Assembly (NCBI GenBank): GCA_963835735.1
Contig: CAWIGP010000005.1
Coordinates: 124,001-188,000 of the forward strand
Direction of reading: 5' to 3'
DNA: 64,000 bases
Source of the DNA: DASQMT01 sp963835735
GTDB lineage: Bacteria > Actinomycetota > Thermoleophilia > Solirubrobacterales > Solirubrobacteraceae
Position 1 is the stretch's first letter, and every line of letters starts with the position of its first letter. The translations under genes and the position numbers were made by a program. Below, piece after piece: positions 1 through 8,356 of the stretch. A model generated the notes under the pieces. That model worked only from the letters and a program-made list of their open reading frames with translations. It did not search any database and had not been told where the DNA came from.

Positions 1-455
1 ACGCGCGCGCGCCGGCAGTTGTGTAGCGCGGCGGCGTCGCCGCCGGTGACGTAGACACCGTCCACGTCGTCGAGCAGCCCCCACGGCAGCGGATCACCGC
101 TGTGCGGCACGAGCCGCTCGCCGAGCACGGTGATCGTGCGCTCGCCGTCGTCGGTGAGGTAGGTGAACGCGCGCCGCTGGATCCCCTCGCGCGGCGCGGC
201 GTGTACGCTCACGCCCTGTCCGGCGAGCTGCGACTTCGTGCGCCTTCCCAGGTCGTCGCCCGCCAGCGCGGTCATGAACAGCGCGTTCCCCGTGAGCTTG
301 GTCATTTGCACGGCCGCGACGGCGCCCCCGCCGGCCGCCTCGTCCCAGAACTCCGGCACGTGCAGGATCTCGCCGGGGTGCGGGAGCCGGGGCACGACCG
401 CGAAGTCGACCCACTCGACGTGGCCGACGACCGCGACGCGCGCCTGCACGAGCAT
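1..455 (-). CDS. PfkB-family carbohydrate kinase, partial (3' end outside window)
   Basis: The reading frame starts at ATG 455 and runs off the left edge, giving the first 151 residues. The N-terminus has the ribokinase/PfkB pattern: a VAVVGHVEWVDF beta-strand opening, then an Ala/Gly-rich GGGAVAAVQMTKL helix that matches the family's GG signature region, then ALAGDDLGRR, which matches the usual GxDxxG element. The C-terminal half with the DTxGAGD catalytic motif lies outside the window, so substrate and activity cannot be judged. It starts 22 bases downstream of the epimerase stop on the same strand, so the two genes probably form an operon for sugar metabolism. The family assignment is from recognisable N-terminal motifs only; the sugar is unknown. 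Confidence 0.75.
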   Translation of the reverse strand, partial: MLVQARVAVVGHVEWVDFAVVPRLPHPGEILHVPEFWDEAAGGGAVAAVQMTKLTGNALFMTALAGDDLGRRTKSQLAGQGVSVHAAPREGIQRRAFTYLTDDGERTITVLGERLVPHSGDPLPWGLLDDVDGVYVTGGDAAALHNCRRAR

Positions 456-477
456 GGGCGCGGATCATGCCAGGGCA

Positions 478-1521
478 CTAGCCCCGCAGCGGCGCGGCGG
501 CGAACTCTGCCATCCCCGCGTCGAACTCCTCCTGTGCGCTGAAGCCCAGCCGCTCGGCCGCGAGCGCGGGCGAGGCGACGACGTGGCGGACGTCGCCCGC
601 GCGCCACTCACCCGTGACGACCGGCTGGGCCTCCGCCGACGCGTCGCACGCGCGCGCGAGCGCTCGCGCCATCTCCAGCACCGTGTGCGGCGTACCGCTG
701 GCCACGTTGAACGCGCCGCTCGCGCCGGCGGCGAGCGCGCTCAGGTTGGCGCGGGCGACGTCGCGCACGTGGACGAAGTCGCGCCGCTGGCCGCCGTCCT
801 CGAACACGCGCGGCGCGCGGCCGGCGGCGTAGGCGGAGCGGAAGATGCTGGCGACGCCGGCGTAGGGCGTGTCGCGCGGCATCCGCGGGCCGTAGACGTT
901 GTGGTAGCGCAGCGCGGTCACCGGCACGCCGGTCTCGTTGCCGAACACCACGCACAGGTGCTCCTGCGCGAGCTTGGTCGCGGCGTACACGCTGCGCGGG
1001 TCGAGCCGCGCGTCCTCGGCCACGGTGCGGGGCTCCAGCGGGCGGTGGCAGCGCGGGCACGGCGGGTCGAAGCTGCCCGCGTCGAGGTCGGCCGGCGCGC
1101 GCGGCGCCGGCGCCACGAGACCGTGCTCGGGGCACGCGTAGGCGCCCTCCCCGTAGACGACCATGCTCGAAGCCAGCACGAAGCGCCCGTCGAAGCCGGC
1201 GGCCGCGAGCGCGCGCAGCAGCTGCGCGGTGGCAAGGTCGTTGTGGGCGACATAATCGGGAAGGTCTGAGAGATCGACGCCGAGGCCGACCATCGCCGCC
1301 TGGTGGGAGACCGCGCTGACGCCGCGCACCGCGCGGTCGGCGACGGCGGGATCGCGCAGGTCGCCCTCGATCCACTCGGCCGCGGGATCGAGATACGGCG
1401 GGCGTTCGCGGTGCGCGGCGGGCAGCAGCGCGTCGACGGCGCGGACGTCGTGGCCGGCCGCGAGCAGCGCGTCGACGACGTGCGAGCCGATGAAGCCGGC
1501 GCCGCCGGTCACGAGGATCAC
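478..1521 (-). CDS. NAD-dependent sugar epimerase/dehydratase (SDR family)
   Basis: This 347-residue protein is an extended short-chain dehydrogenase. It opens with the Rossmann signature TGGAGFIGSH, carries the YxxxK pair in SVYAATKLAQEH, and has the RYHNVYGPR and RRDFVHVRDVA segments usual in nucleotide-sugar epimerases/dehydratases. An insertion in the middle contains CPEH and CPRCH, a possible zinc knuckle that I remember from a subgroup of actinobacterial epimerases. Start chosen: GTG at 1521, directly before ILVTGGAG; no ATG fits. It is divergent from the glycosyltransferase at 1570, with 48 bases between them, and is followed by the PfkB kinase. A role in making an activated sugar for surface glycans is inferred; the exact substrate is not readable. 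Confidence 0.85.
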   Translation of the reverse strand: MILVTGGAGFIGSHVVDALLAAGHDVRAVDALLPAAHRERPPYLDPAAEWIEGDLRDPAVADRAVRGVSAVSHQAAMVGLGVDLSDLPDYVAHNDLATAQLLRALAAAGFDGRFVLASSMVVYGEGAYACPEHGLVAPAPRAPADLDAGSFDPPCPRCHRPLEPRTVAEDARLDPRSVYAATKLAQEHLCVVFGNETGVPVTALRYHNVYGPRMPRDTPYAGVASIFRSAYAAGRAPRVFEDGGQRRDFVHVRDVARANLSALAAGASGAFNVASGTPHTVLEMARALARACDASAEAQPVVTGEWRAGDVRHVVASPALAAERLGFSAQEEFDAGMAEFAAAPLRG

Positions 1522-1569
1522 CGCCCCGACTGTAATCCGCTCGTAGCCTCTTCGGCGTAGGAAGGACTC

Positions 1570-2211
1570 ATGCCCGACGTCGTCCTCCCCGTGCTGGATG
1601 AGCGAGACGCGCTCCCGTGGGTGCTCGAGCGGATGCCGGACGGCTACGCGCCGATCGTCGTCGACAACGGCTCGACCGACGGGTCGGGCGCGCTGGCGGC
1701 GCGGCTCGGCGCGCGGGTCGTGGAGGAGCCGCGGCGCGGATTCGGAGCCGCGTGCTGGGCGGGCCTCGGCGCCGCACGCGCGGACGTCGTCTGCTTCATG
1801 GACTGCGACGCGTCGTTCGACCCGCGCCAGCTGCCGCGGGTCGCCGACCCGGTCGCCGCCGGCCGCGCCGATCTCGTGCTCGGCGCTCGATCCGCCGCTC
1901 CCGGCGCCTGGCCCGCGCACGCGCGCGTCGCCAACGCCGCGCTCGCGTGGGAGCTGCGCCGGCGCGCGCGCATCCCGCTGCGCGACCTCGGCCCGATGCG
2001 AGCCGCCCGCCGCGCGCCGCTGCTCGCGCTCGGGATCGCCGACCGGCGCTTCGGCTGGCCGCTGGAGATGGTCCTGCGCGCCGCGGCGGCGGGCTGGCGG
2101 ATCGACGAAGTCGCGGTCGGCTACGCGCCGCGTGCCGGGCGCTCGAAGGTCACAGGAACCGTACGCGGCACGGTGCGCACTGTGCGCGACATGGCGGCGG
2201 CGCTCGCATGA
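1570..2211 (+). CDS. Glycosyltransferase family 2
   Basis: A 213-residue GT-A fold transferase, shorter than most GT2 enzymes. It starts MPDVVLPVLDERDAL, has the nucleotide-sugar binding DNGSTDGS motif near residue 35 and an acidic metal-binding segment CFMDCDASFD near residue 77. Near the C-terminus is the GWPLEM segment typical of dolichol-phosphate-mannose-synthase-like and TIGR04283-type enzymes. It has no transmembrane segment. The stop overlaps the next gene's start (ATGA at 2208-2211), so translation is probably coupled. It is the first gene of a five-gene operon that also holds a TIGR04282-like transferase, a methyltransferase and a molybdoenzyme. The family is clear; donor and acceptor are unknown. 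Confidence 0.85.
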   Translation: MPDVVLPVLDERDALPWVLERMPDGYAPIVVDNGSTDGSGALAARLGARVVEEPRRGFGAACWAGLGAARADVVCFMDCDASFDPRQLPRVADPVAAGRADLVLGARSAAPGAWPAHARVANAALAWELRRRARIPLRDLGPMRAARRAPLLALGIADRRFGWPLEMVLRAAAAGWRIDEVAVGYAPRAGRSKVTGTVRGTVRTVRDMAAALA

Positions 2212-2843
2212 CGCCCGCCATTCTCGTGATCGCGAAGGAGCCGCTCGCGGGCCGGGTGAAGACGCGGCTGTGCCCGCCGTGCACGCCCGTACAGGCGGCG
2301 CAGCTCGCGCGCGCCGCACTCGAGGACACGCTTGCGGCGTGCGACCGCGCCGCCGCTGGCGCCCGCCGCGTGCTGGTGCTCGACGGCCGGCCCGGCCCGT
2401 GGCTGCCGCGCGGCTGGGAAGTGATCGCCCAGCGCGGCGGCGGCCTGGCCGAGCGGCTGGAGGCGGCGTTCGAGGACGCCGGCGGTCCCGCGTTCCTGGT
2501 CGGGATGGACACGCCGCAGCTCTCCCCCACTCTCGTGGCGGAAGGCCTTGAAGCGCTCGCGTACCGCGACGCCGTGTTCGGACCCGCGATCGACGGCGGC
2601 TACTGGGCGATCGGCCTGCGCGAGCACGACCCCCGCGTGTTCGCCGGCGTGCCGATGAGCCGTGCATTCACAGGCGCGATCCAGCGCGCGCGGCTCGCGG
2701 CGCTCGGACTGCGCACGCTCGACCTGCCCGAGCTGCGCGACGTCGACGAGATCGCGGCGGCACGCGCCGTGGCCGACGACGCGCCGGGAACGCGCTTCGC
2801 TGCGGCGCTGACGGAGATCGAGCCGTGGCCGGCGGCGGCATGA
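2208..2843 (+). CDS. TIGR04282/DUF2064-type transferase
   Basis: A 211-residue protein with a nucleotidyltransferase-like GT-A fold. It begins MTPAILVIAKEPLAGRVKTRL, matching the sugar-nucleotide-binding start (AKxPxxGxxKTRL) of the DUF2064 family. It continues with QRGGGLAERL, FLVGMDTPQL (GxDxP) and GPAIDGGYWAIGL (DGGYxxxG), all hallmark positions. Databases often label the family 'arsenosugar biosynthesis glycosyltransferase', but that name rests on a few gene contexts and there is no arsenic gene here. ATGA overlap at both ends ties it to the GT2 upstream and the methyltransferase downstream. The pairing of GT2 with this family is recurrent in bacteria; the product remains uncertain. Confidence 0.85.
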   Translation: MTPAILVIAKEPLAGRVKTRLCPPCTPVQAAQLARAALEDTLAACDRAAAGARRVLVLDGRPGPWLPRGWEVIAQRGGGLAERLEAAFEDAGGPAFLVGMDTPQLSPTLVAEGLEALAYRDAVFGPAIDGGYWAIGLREHDPRVFAGVPMSRAFTGAIQRARLAALGLRTLDLPELRDVDEIAAARAVADDAPGTRFAAALTEIEPWPAAA

Positions 2844-3544
2844 GCGCCGCACGTGCCACGTCCCGGTTGGAGCCGGCCGAGCCGCGGCGGCACCGGCTCG
2901 AGCCCGCCGAGCTGCTCTACGGGCGGCTGCTCGCGTCGTTCGCAGGCGGCGTCGCGCCAGCGCAGGCGCGGGTCCGGATCGCGGACGGGCGCGCGCACTC
3001 GCTGCCGCTGGCGCGCTGGCTCGGCCCAGTGGACGACGGCGATCGCGCGGTGCTCGCGCAGGCCGCCCCGCCGGTGCTCGACATCGGCTGCGGCCCCGGC
3101 CGCCACCTCGCGGCGCTCGCCGCGGCCGGGCACGACGGGCTCGGCCTCGATCTCTCCCCAGTCGCGGTCGAGCTCGCCCGCGCGCGCGGCGCGGAGGCGA
3201 TCCTGCGCTCGGTGTTCGCCGACGTACCGCGCGCCGGCACGTGGCGGACGGCGCTGCTGCTCGACGGAAACATCGGCATCGGCGGCGCGCCGGCGGCGTT
3301 GCTCGCGCGGGCGCGGGCGCTCGTGGCAGCCGGCGGAGCGGTGCTCGTGGAGACGGGCCCGCCCGACGCGCCGACGCGGCGCATCCGGGTCCGGCTGGAG
3401 ACGCCGGGCGCGGTCAGCCCGTGGTTCGGCTGGGCGACGGTCGGCGCGCGCGGGATCGCGCCGCTCGCGCGGGCCGCCGGACTGCGGCCATGCGGCACGT
3501 TCGCCGCCGGCGAGCGCTGGTTCGCGCGCCTGGAGCGGCCATGA
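2840..3544 (+). CDS. Class I SAM-dependent methyltransferase
   Basis: A 234-residue protein with a clear SAM-binding motif I, VLDIGCGPGRHLAAL, at about residues 76-90, followed by the acidic end of the next strand, GLGLDLSP. The central segment LLLDGNIGIGGAP is the position of the methyl-acceptor pocket. The start ATG at 2840 overlaps the upstream stop (ATGA); an in-frame GTG at 2825 would add five residues and is less likely. The end overlaps the next start by four bases. The neighbours suggest it modifies a small molecule or glycan made by the two transferases, but the substrate cannot be inferred from sequence. Confidence 0.85.
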   Translation: MSAARATSRLEPAEPRRHRLEPAELLYGRLLASFAGGVAPAQARVRIADGRAHSLPLARWLGPVDDGDRAVLAQAAPPVLDIGCGPGRHLAALAAAGHDGLGLDLSPVAVELARARGAEAILRSVFADVPRAGTWRTALLLDGNIGIGGAPAALLARARALVAAGGAVLVETGPPDAPTRRIRVRLETPGAVSPWFGWATVGARGIAPLARAAGLRPCGTFAAGERWFARLERP

Positions 3545-4785
3545 AACCGCGGAACGCGCCGCTGCGGCTCGGGACCTTGCGCTCCGCGCTGCGCAGCCCG
3601 CCGCCGGGGCCGTTCCGGCCCGGGTTCTGGCGCTCGCCGCTGCGCAGCGCCTGGCTCACGTCGATCCTCGGCTCGGTGCTGCTCGTGCTGATGACCCTCG
3701 TGGCCCTGACCGGGTTCCTGTCCCACGCCGCGTATCAGCCGGATCTCGGGCGCAACGCGCTCGTCGACCCGGACCTCCCGTTCACCACGTTCTTCGATTG
3801 GCCGACCGGCCCGTCGTGGCTGTACGCGTTCACCCAGGGGCTGCACGTCAACGCCGGCCTCGTGGCGGTCCCGGTGGTGCTGGCGAAGCTGTGGTCGGTG
3901 ATTCCCCGCCTGTTCCAGTGGCCGCCGGCGCGGACGCCCGCGGAGGGGATCGAGCGGCTCGCGGTCGCGTTGCTCGTGGCGAGCACCGGGTTCCTGCTGG
4001 CGACCGGCATCGCGAACATCCAGTACTGGTACGTCTTCGACTTCGACTTCGTCAAGGCGCATTACTACGCGGCGGTCGTGTTCGTCGCTGCGCTGGCGAT
4101 CCACCTCTTCGTGAAGATCCCGATCGTGCTGCGGGCGTACCGGACCCGCGCCGAGCTCGCAGAGGACCACCTCGTCGCGCCGAATCCGGACCCGGCGACG
4201 ATCACCCGGCGCGGGCTGCTCGCGGCGGTCGGCGGCGGCTCGCTCGCGCTGCTGGTGGCGAACGTGGGCGAATCGATCGGCGGGCCGCTGCGCTCGACGG
4301 CGTTCCTGGCGCCGCGGCGGTCGGGCGGCTTCCCGGTCAACAAGACCGCCGCGGGCGCGAAGGTCACGGAGGACATGGTCGGCGCGACCTACCGGCTGGT
4401 GCTGCGCGGCGGACGGCAGGAGCTCTCGCTCAGCCGCGACGAGCTGCTCGCGCTGCCGCAGGCGACGCACACGCTCACGCTCGGCTGCGTCGAGGGCTGG
4501 TCGACGCGCCAGACCTGGACCGGGATCCCGCTGATCGAGCTGGCACGGCGTGCCGGCGTCGCCGATCCGGGCGAGCTGCTCGTCGAGTCGCTCCAGCCTG
4601 CCGGGGTGTTGCGTCAGGCGACGCTCGCCACCAACCAGGTCGCCGATTCGCGCTCGCTGCTCGTGCTGCGTGTGAACGGCGAGGACCTGACGATGGACCA
4701 CGGGTACCCGGCGCGGATCATCGTCCCGGGGCTGCCCGGCGTGCACAACACCAAATGGGTCGGGAGCCTCACGTTCCGCGCATGA
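3541..4785 (+). CDS. Membrane-bound molybdopterin oxidoreductase (sulfite-oxidase fold) fused to a cytochrome b561-like domain
   Basis: This 414-residue protein joins two modules. Residues about 38-200 hold four hydrophobic helices with histidines suited to heme ligation (H62, H102, H174, H188), as in a di-heme cytochrome b561/NarI-type domain. Residues 222 onward begin with a Tat-like TRRGLL and continue as the SUOX/MsrP molybdopterin-binding domain; C316 in LGCVEGWS is the expected molybdenum ligand. The C-terminal DHGYPARIIVPG and NTKWVGSL segments are family signatures. Electron flow between membrane quinone and a periplasm-side molybdenum centre is inferred. Moco genes lie 16 kb away. 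The reaction is unknown; sulfite or S/N-oxide chemistry are possibilities. Confidence 0.85.
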   Translation: MKPRNAPLRLGTLRSALRSPPPGPFRPGFWRSPLRSAWLTSILGSVLLVLMTLVALTGFLSHAAYQPDLGRNALVDPDLPFTTFFDWPTGPSWLYAFTQGLHVNAGLVAVPVVLAKLWSVIPRLFQWPPARTPAEGIERLAVALLVASTGFLLATGIANIQYWYVFDFDFVKAHYYAAVVFVAALAIHLFVKIPIVLRAYRTRAELAEDHLVAPNPDPATITRRGLLAAVGGGSLALLVANVGESIGGPLRSTAFLAPRRSGGFPVNKTAAGAKVTEDMVGATYRLVLRGGRQELSLSRDELLALPQATHTLTLGCVEGWSTRQTWTGIPLIELARRAGVADPGELLVESLQPAGVLRQATLATNQVADSRSLLVLRVNGEDLTMDHGYPARIIVPGLPGVHNTKWVGSLTFRA

Positions 4786-5210
4786 AGGCCCGCTACGGCG
4801 CATCCCCGCTGCACCTGCTCGCCCATCTCGCGGCGTTCGCGCTCGCCGCGTGGGCGCTGCTGCAGGCGCTCCAGCTCGGCGGCGCGGAGCGGATCGTGCT
4901 GTGGCTCGTCGGCGCGATCGTGCTGCACGACTTCGTTCTGTGGCCCGCGTACACGACGCTCGACCGGCTCGCGCGGCGAGGGCGGCCGGTCGGCTGGGCG
5001 AACTACGTTCGAGTCCCCGTCGGCGTGTCGGCGGTGCTGCTGCTGGCGTTCTTCCCCGTGATGTGCGGCAAAGGCGAGGCCGCGTACACGCGCGTGAGCG
5101 GCGAGGAGTGGGAGGGCTACGCGGCCCGCTGGCTGCTGGTGAGCGCGGTGCTGTTCCTCGTGTCGGGCGCGCTCTATCTCGCCCGTTCACGCGCGGGGTC
5201 GAGCAACTGA
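4782..5210 (+). CDS. Four-helix integral membrane protein of unknown function
   Basis: A 142-residue protein with four predicted membrane segments (about residues 10-30, 38-60, 72-92 and 117-136). The polar loop between helices 3 and 4 contains CGKGEAAYTRVSG. It overlaps the molybdoenzyme stop by ATGA, so it is probably co-translated and may be an accessory or electron-transfer partner of that enzyme. I recognise no family beyond similarity to small uncharacterised actinobacterial membrane proteins. Its last 37 bases overlap the 3' end of the convergent lipoprotein gene. Confidence 0.7.
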   Translation: MKARYGASPLHLLAHLAAFALAAWALLQALQLGGAERIVLWLVGAIVLHDFVLWPAYTTLDRLARRGRPVGWANYVRVPVGVSAVLLLAFFPVMCGKGEAAYTRVSGEEWEGYAARWLLVSAVLFLVSGALYLARSRAGSSN

Positions 5211-6169
5211 AGCACGCCGTCGACCTTGCCGGTCACGTACACGCGCCCTGTCGCCTCGTCCACGGCGACGGTGTTCGGCTGCCGCGGCGTCGCGTAGCGG
5301 CCGACGAGGCTCGGACGGCCGCCGACGATCAGCTCGGTGAGCTGATTGCGCGCCGTCTGAGTGACGAACATGCGGTGGCGCCGGTTGTCGATCGCGATCC
5401 CGTAGGGCGAGCCGGGCAGCGGGTAGCGCCTGATCAGCTCGAGCTTCGGGCGCAGGTGGTAGACAAGCAGCGCGCCTCCGGTCGTGTCGGTGACGAACAG
5501 GTAGCCGCCGTTGTCGGACACCGCGTGCGTCGGGCCGACGCCGGCATCGGCGCGCCCGGTGCGCTCGCCGGTGGCGACGTCGAACACCTCGACGACCCGC
5601 TCGCGCACGGAGACGACCGCGACCTTGCGGCCCCGGTCGAGCGGCGTGACGCCGCCCGGCTGGAGCGCGGTCTCGATGCGCGCGGCGGTGCGGTCGCCCT
5701 CGAGCACCGTGAGCGTGTTCGCGAACTCGTCGGCCACGAACACGCGGCCGCCGGCGGCGGCGGCGTCGTGCGGCTCGCGGCCGGTGCGTGTCGCCGTCGC
5801 GGCCCCGTCCGGGAGCGTGACGCGCACGAGCCTGTCGGCGTCCTCGGCCGGGACGAGCACGGAGTCGCCGTCGAGCGCGAGGTGGCGCGGGGCGGCGGGG
5901 AGCGCGATGCGGCGCTCGACCGCGCCGGTCGCGCCGTCGACCAGCGCGAGCTCGTCGGGGCCGCGCAGCCCGACGGCGACGAGCCCGGTCCGAGGGTCCG
6001 CGACGACCCCTTCGGGCTTGAACCCGACCGGAACGATCCTTCCGTCCGGCGCCGCGGCGGGCGGCGGCGACGAGGCCGGCTCGGCCGCCGGCGGCAGCTC
6101 GTCGGTGCCCGCCGAGCCGCAGCCGGCGAGCAGAGCGAGCAGCGGCAGGAACGCGGCGCGCGGCACCAT
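5174..6169 (-). CDS. YncE-like beta-propeller lipoprotein
   Basis: A 331-residue secreted lipoprotein. The start at 6169 gives MVPRAAFLPLLALLAGC, a short signal peptide ending in a lipobox (LAGC), so the cysteine is the likely lipid anchor. An upstream in-frame start would prepend a non-signal-like stretch. After a Pro/Ala-rich linker (residues about 25-45) come repeated beta-propeller blades (GxVAVDxxTGRxxVT-type), for example at PNTVAVDEATGRVYVTG, as in YncE/NHL-like proteins. It probably works outside the membrane as a binding or scaffolding protein; no catalytic motif is visible. It is convergent with, and overlaps, the 4-TM gene and is divergent from the GT-C-like gene. Confidence 0.8.
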   Translation of the reverse strand: MVPRAAFLPLLALLAGCGSAGTDELPPAAEPASSPPPAAAPDGRIVPVGFKPEGVVADPRTGLVAVGLRGPDELALVDGATGAVERRIALPAAPRHLALDGDSVLVPAEDADRLVRVTLPDGAATATRTGREPHDAAAAGGRVFVADEFANTLTVLEGDRTAARIETALQPGGVTPLDRGRKVAVVSVRERVVEVFDVATGERTGRADAGVGPTHAVSDNGGYLFVTDTTGGALLVYHLRPKLELIRRYPLPGSPYGIAIDNRRHRMFVTQTARNQLTELIVGGRPSLVGRYATPRQPNTVAVDEATGRVYVTGKVDGVLQLLDPARERAR

Positions 6170-6237
6170 GCCGCGAGCATGGCACGAGCACATGACCACG
6201 CGATGACGTCGCCGGCCCGGGCCGAAGCGGCCGCCGC

Positions 6238-7514
6238 GTGATCCGCGCGCGGCTCGTGCCCGCCGGCGCGTTCGCGGCGATGGCGGCCACCGTGGTCGTC
6301 GGCTTGTGGCTCGCGCGGCACGACGGGCGCGAGCTCGGCGTGCCGTTCCCGCCGTTCATCGGCCGCTGGGACCCGGCGGTCACGGCGTGGGCGCTCGTGG
6401 CCGCCGCGCTGTTCGCGCTCGCGATCTGGGCCGCGCCGCGGGCGCTCGCGCTACCGCCGGCCGCGTTCGCGCTCGCCGTCTACGCGCTGACGCTCGCGCT
6501 GCGGCTCGCGCTCGGGGCGCACCAGCCGCGGCGCCGACGAGTGGTCGCGCGTGTTCGACCCCGACTCGTTCGAGGGCCCGAACGAGTACCTGCCGGCACT
6601 GACCGCGCTCGACGTACGGCCCCGGGTTCTTCCTCGACCACTTCGCCGAGCTCGTCCCCGCGTTGCCGGTCCATGCCGCCGGCCATCCGCCCGGGTTGCT
6701 GCTCGTGATGGACGCGTTCGGCATCACGACGCCTGGGCGGCTCGCCGCGCTGTGCATCGCCGGCGGCGCGCTCGTGGCGCCGCTCGCGTACGCGGTCGGG
6801 CGCCAGCTGCTCGACGACCGGCGCGCGCGGTTCGCCGCGCTGCTGACGGCGGCCGCGCCGTCGGTGCTGCTGTTCGGCGCGACGTCGGCCGACGCGCTGT
6901 ACGCGTCGCTCGGCCTGCTCGCGGCGTGGCCGCTCGCCACGTCGCACCGCGCGGTGCGCGCCGCCGGCGCGGTACTGCTCGCGCTCGCTTCGCTGTTCGC
7001 CTGGTCGCTGCTCGCGATCGGCGCGTGGGCCGCGCTGCTCGCCTGGCGGCGCGACGGTGTACGCGCCATGTTGGTCCTCGGCGTGACTTGCGCAGCCGCG
7101 CTGCTCGCCGTGCACGGCGCGCTCGCCGCTCTGACCGGCTGGGACCCGATCGGCACGCTGCGCGCGACAGAGCGGGTCTACCGCTTCGGGATCGCCGCCG
7201 AGCGGCCGTACTGGTACTGGCTCCCCGGCTCCCCCACTGCGTTCCTGCTCATGCTCGGGCTGCCGGTCGCGTGGCTCGCGCTGCGAGCGCTCATGCGCGG
7301 CGACGACGCCGCGATCGCGATCTTCGCCGTGCTGGCGATCGCCGCGGTCGCCGGGTTCACGAAGGCCGAGGTCGAGCGGATCTGGCTCTGCTTCGCGCCG
7401 CTGGTCTGCGTCGCGGCGGCGTCCGCGCTCCAAGAGCGCCACCTGCGCATCGTGCTCGCCCTGCTGGGCGCGCACGCGCTCGCGTGGGAGATGCTCTGGA
7501 ACACTGTCTGGTGA
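6238..7514 (+). CDS. Polytopic membrane protein, GT-C glycosyltransferase-like, with two frameshifts
   Basis: The protein begins at GTG 6238 in frame 1, continues in frame 2 from about 6530 (ADEWSRVFDPDSF) and in frame 3 from about 6612 (YGPGFFLDHFAELVPALPVH), ending at 7514. The joined product is about 425 residues with roughly ten hydrophobic helices. A soluble-face loop carries an acidic DEW and a HAAGHPPG segment, which is reminiscent of ArnT/PMT-type GT-C enzymes, where an acidic residue in the first loop and an HPP motif are usual. Each frame change fits one extra base, so I treat the breaks as sequence errors. A polyprenyl-phosphate-sugar dependent glycosyltransferase is my inference. 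Confidence 0.6.
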
Positions 7515-7579
7515 ACGAGGGCTTGGCGTGGCGCGCCGACGGGAATAGGCTTGGCCTCCCCCCCGACTAGTAGGCAGGG

Positions 7580-8356
7580 ATGCTCAACCCCGAACAGGTC
7601 GACCTCGCCGATCTGGCGCTTGCGCTGGAAGACCACTCCGATGCCCACACCTGGTGGCTCGACCCCCGTACCGGTGCCGTCGAGCCACGCTTCGGTACGC
7701 AGGCGCGAGAGAACGGCGAGCACGGCCCGATCGCCGTCGACCCGCTGCCGACCTCCGTGGGCTACGGCGACATGGAGGACTTCGTGGCGCGCGTGCGCGA
7801 CCCCCGCGCGCGCTACCTGCTCGAGCGCGCGATCGCGGGGCGCGGCGCGTTCCGCCGGTTCAAGGACACGCTGCTCGACTACCCGGAGCTGCGCCGCGCC
7901 TGGTTCCGGTTCCACGACCTGCGCGGCGAGCGGCGGGCGATCGACTGGCTCGCGGAGCATGAGCTCGTCCCGCCGGACGCCGCCCAGGAGGCGATGGCCC
8001 GGCGCTCGGATCCCGGCGTGGCCGACCTGCCCGGGCTGCTCGACGCCGAGGGCGTCGCGCACCGCGTAACGCGCGACCTGCGGCGCCTCTACGGCGACCG
8101 CCTCAGGACCGTGCTGCTGACGGGGCTGTGGGCGCACGGCGACGCGCATCCCGAGTCCCCGCTCGAGCTGCTCGTCGTGCTCGACGAGGTCGCGGATCGC
8201 TGGGCCGAGAAGGAGCGGATGGACAAGATCATGTGGCGGCACTCGGTCCGGCACCACACGGTGGTGACCGCGACGCCCGTGACCGATGCGCAGCTCCGGC
8301 GCGCCGGGACCCCGCTGCTCGCGCGTGCGCGCGACCACGGGGTACGCGTCGTATGA
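7580..8356 (+). CDS. UPF0158-type domain fused to a degenerate nucleotidyltransferase-like domain
   Basis: A 258-residue protein. The N-terminal ~140 residues match the UPF0158 family: DLADLALALED, then WWLDPRTGAVEP and the FxRFxDxLxDYPELxxxWFxF-type helix. The C-terminal part (about residues 160-258) has the layout of a minimal nucleotidyltransferase: LLTGLWAHGDAHPE followed by SPLELLVVLDE. In active MNT proteins this reads GSxARG...SDxDL; here the serine of GS is leucine and the DxD pair is replaced by PLE, so catalysis is doubtful. It overlaps the HEPN gene by ATGA. MNT-HEPN pairs are usually toxin-antitoxin modules; this could be a degenerate version. Confidence 0.75.
   Translation: MLNPEQVDLADLALALEDHSDAHTWWLDPRTGAVEPRFGTQARENGEHGPIAVDPLPTSVGYGDMEDFVARVRDPRARYLLERAIAGRGAFRRFKDTLLDYPELRRAWFRFHDLRGERRAIDWLAEHELVPPDAAQEAMARRSDPGVADLPGLLDAEGVAHRVTRDLRRLYGDRLRTVLLTGLWAHGDAHPESPLELLVVLDEVADRWAEKERMDKIMWRHSVRHHTVVTATPVTDAQLRRAGTPLLARARDHGVRVV

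Noticed and set aside
102..1269. Plus-strand open frames opposite the sugar kinase and epimerase
   Set aside because: The minus strand gives recognisable PfkB and SDR proteins; the plus-strand translations are Arg/Ala-rich without any motif.
2208..2843. Arsenosugar biosynthesis role for the TIGR04282-like gene
   Set aside because: No ars gene, arsenic methyltransferase or radical-SAM partner is nearby; the label comes from the family name only.
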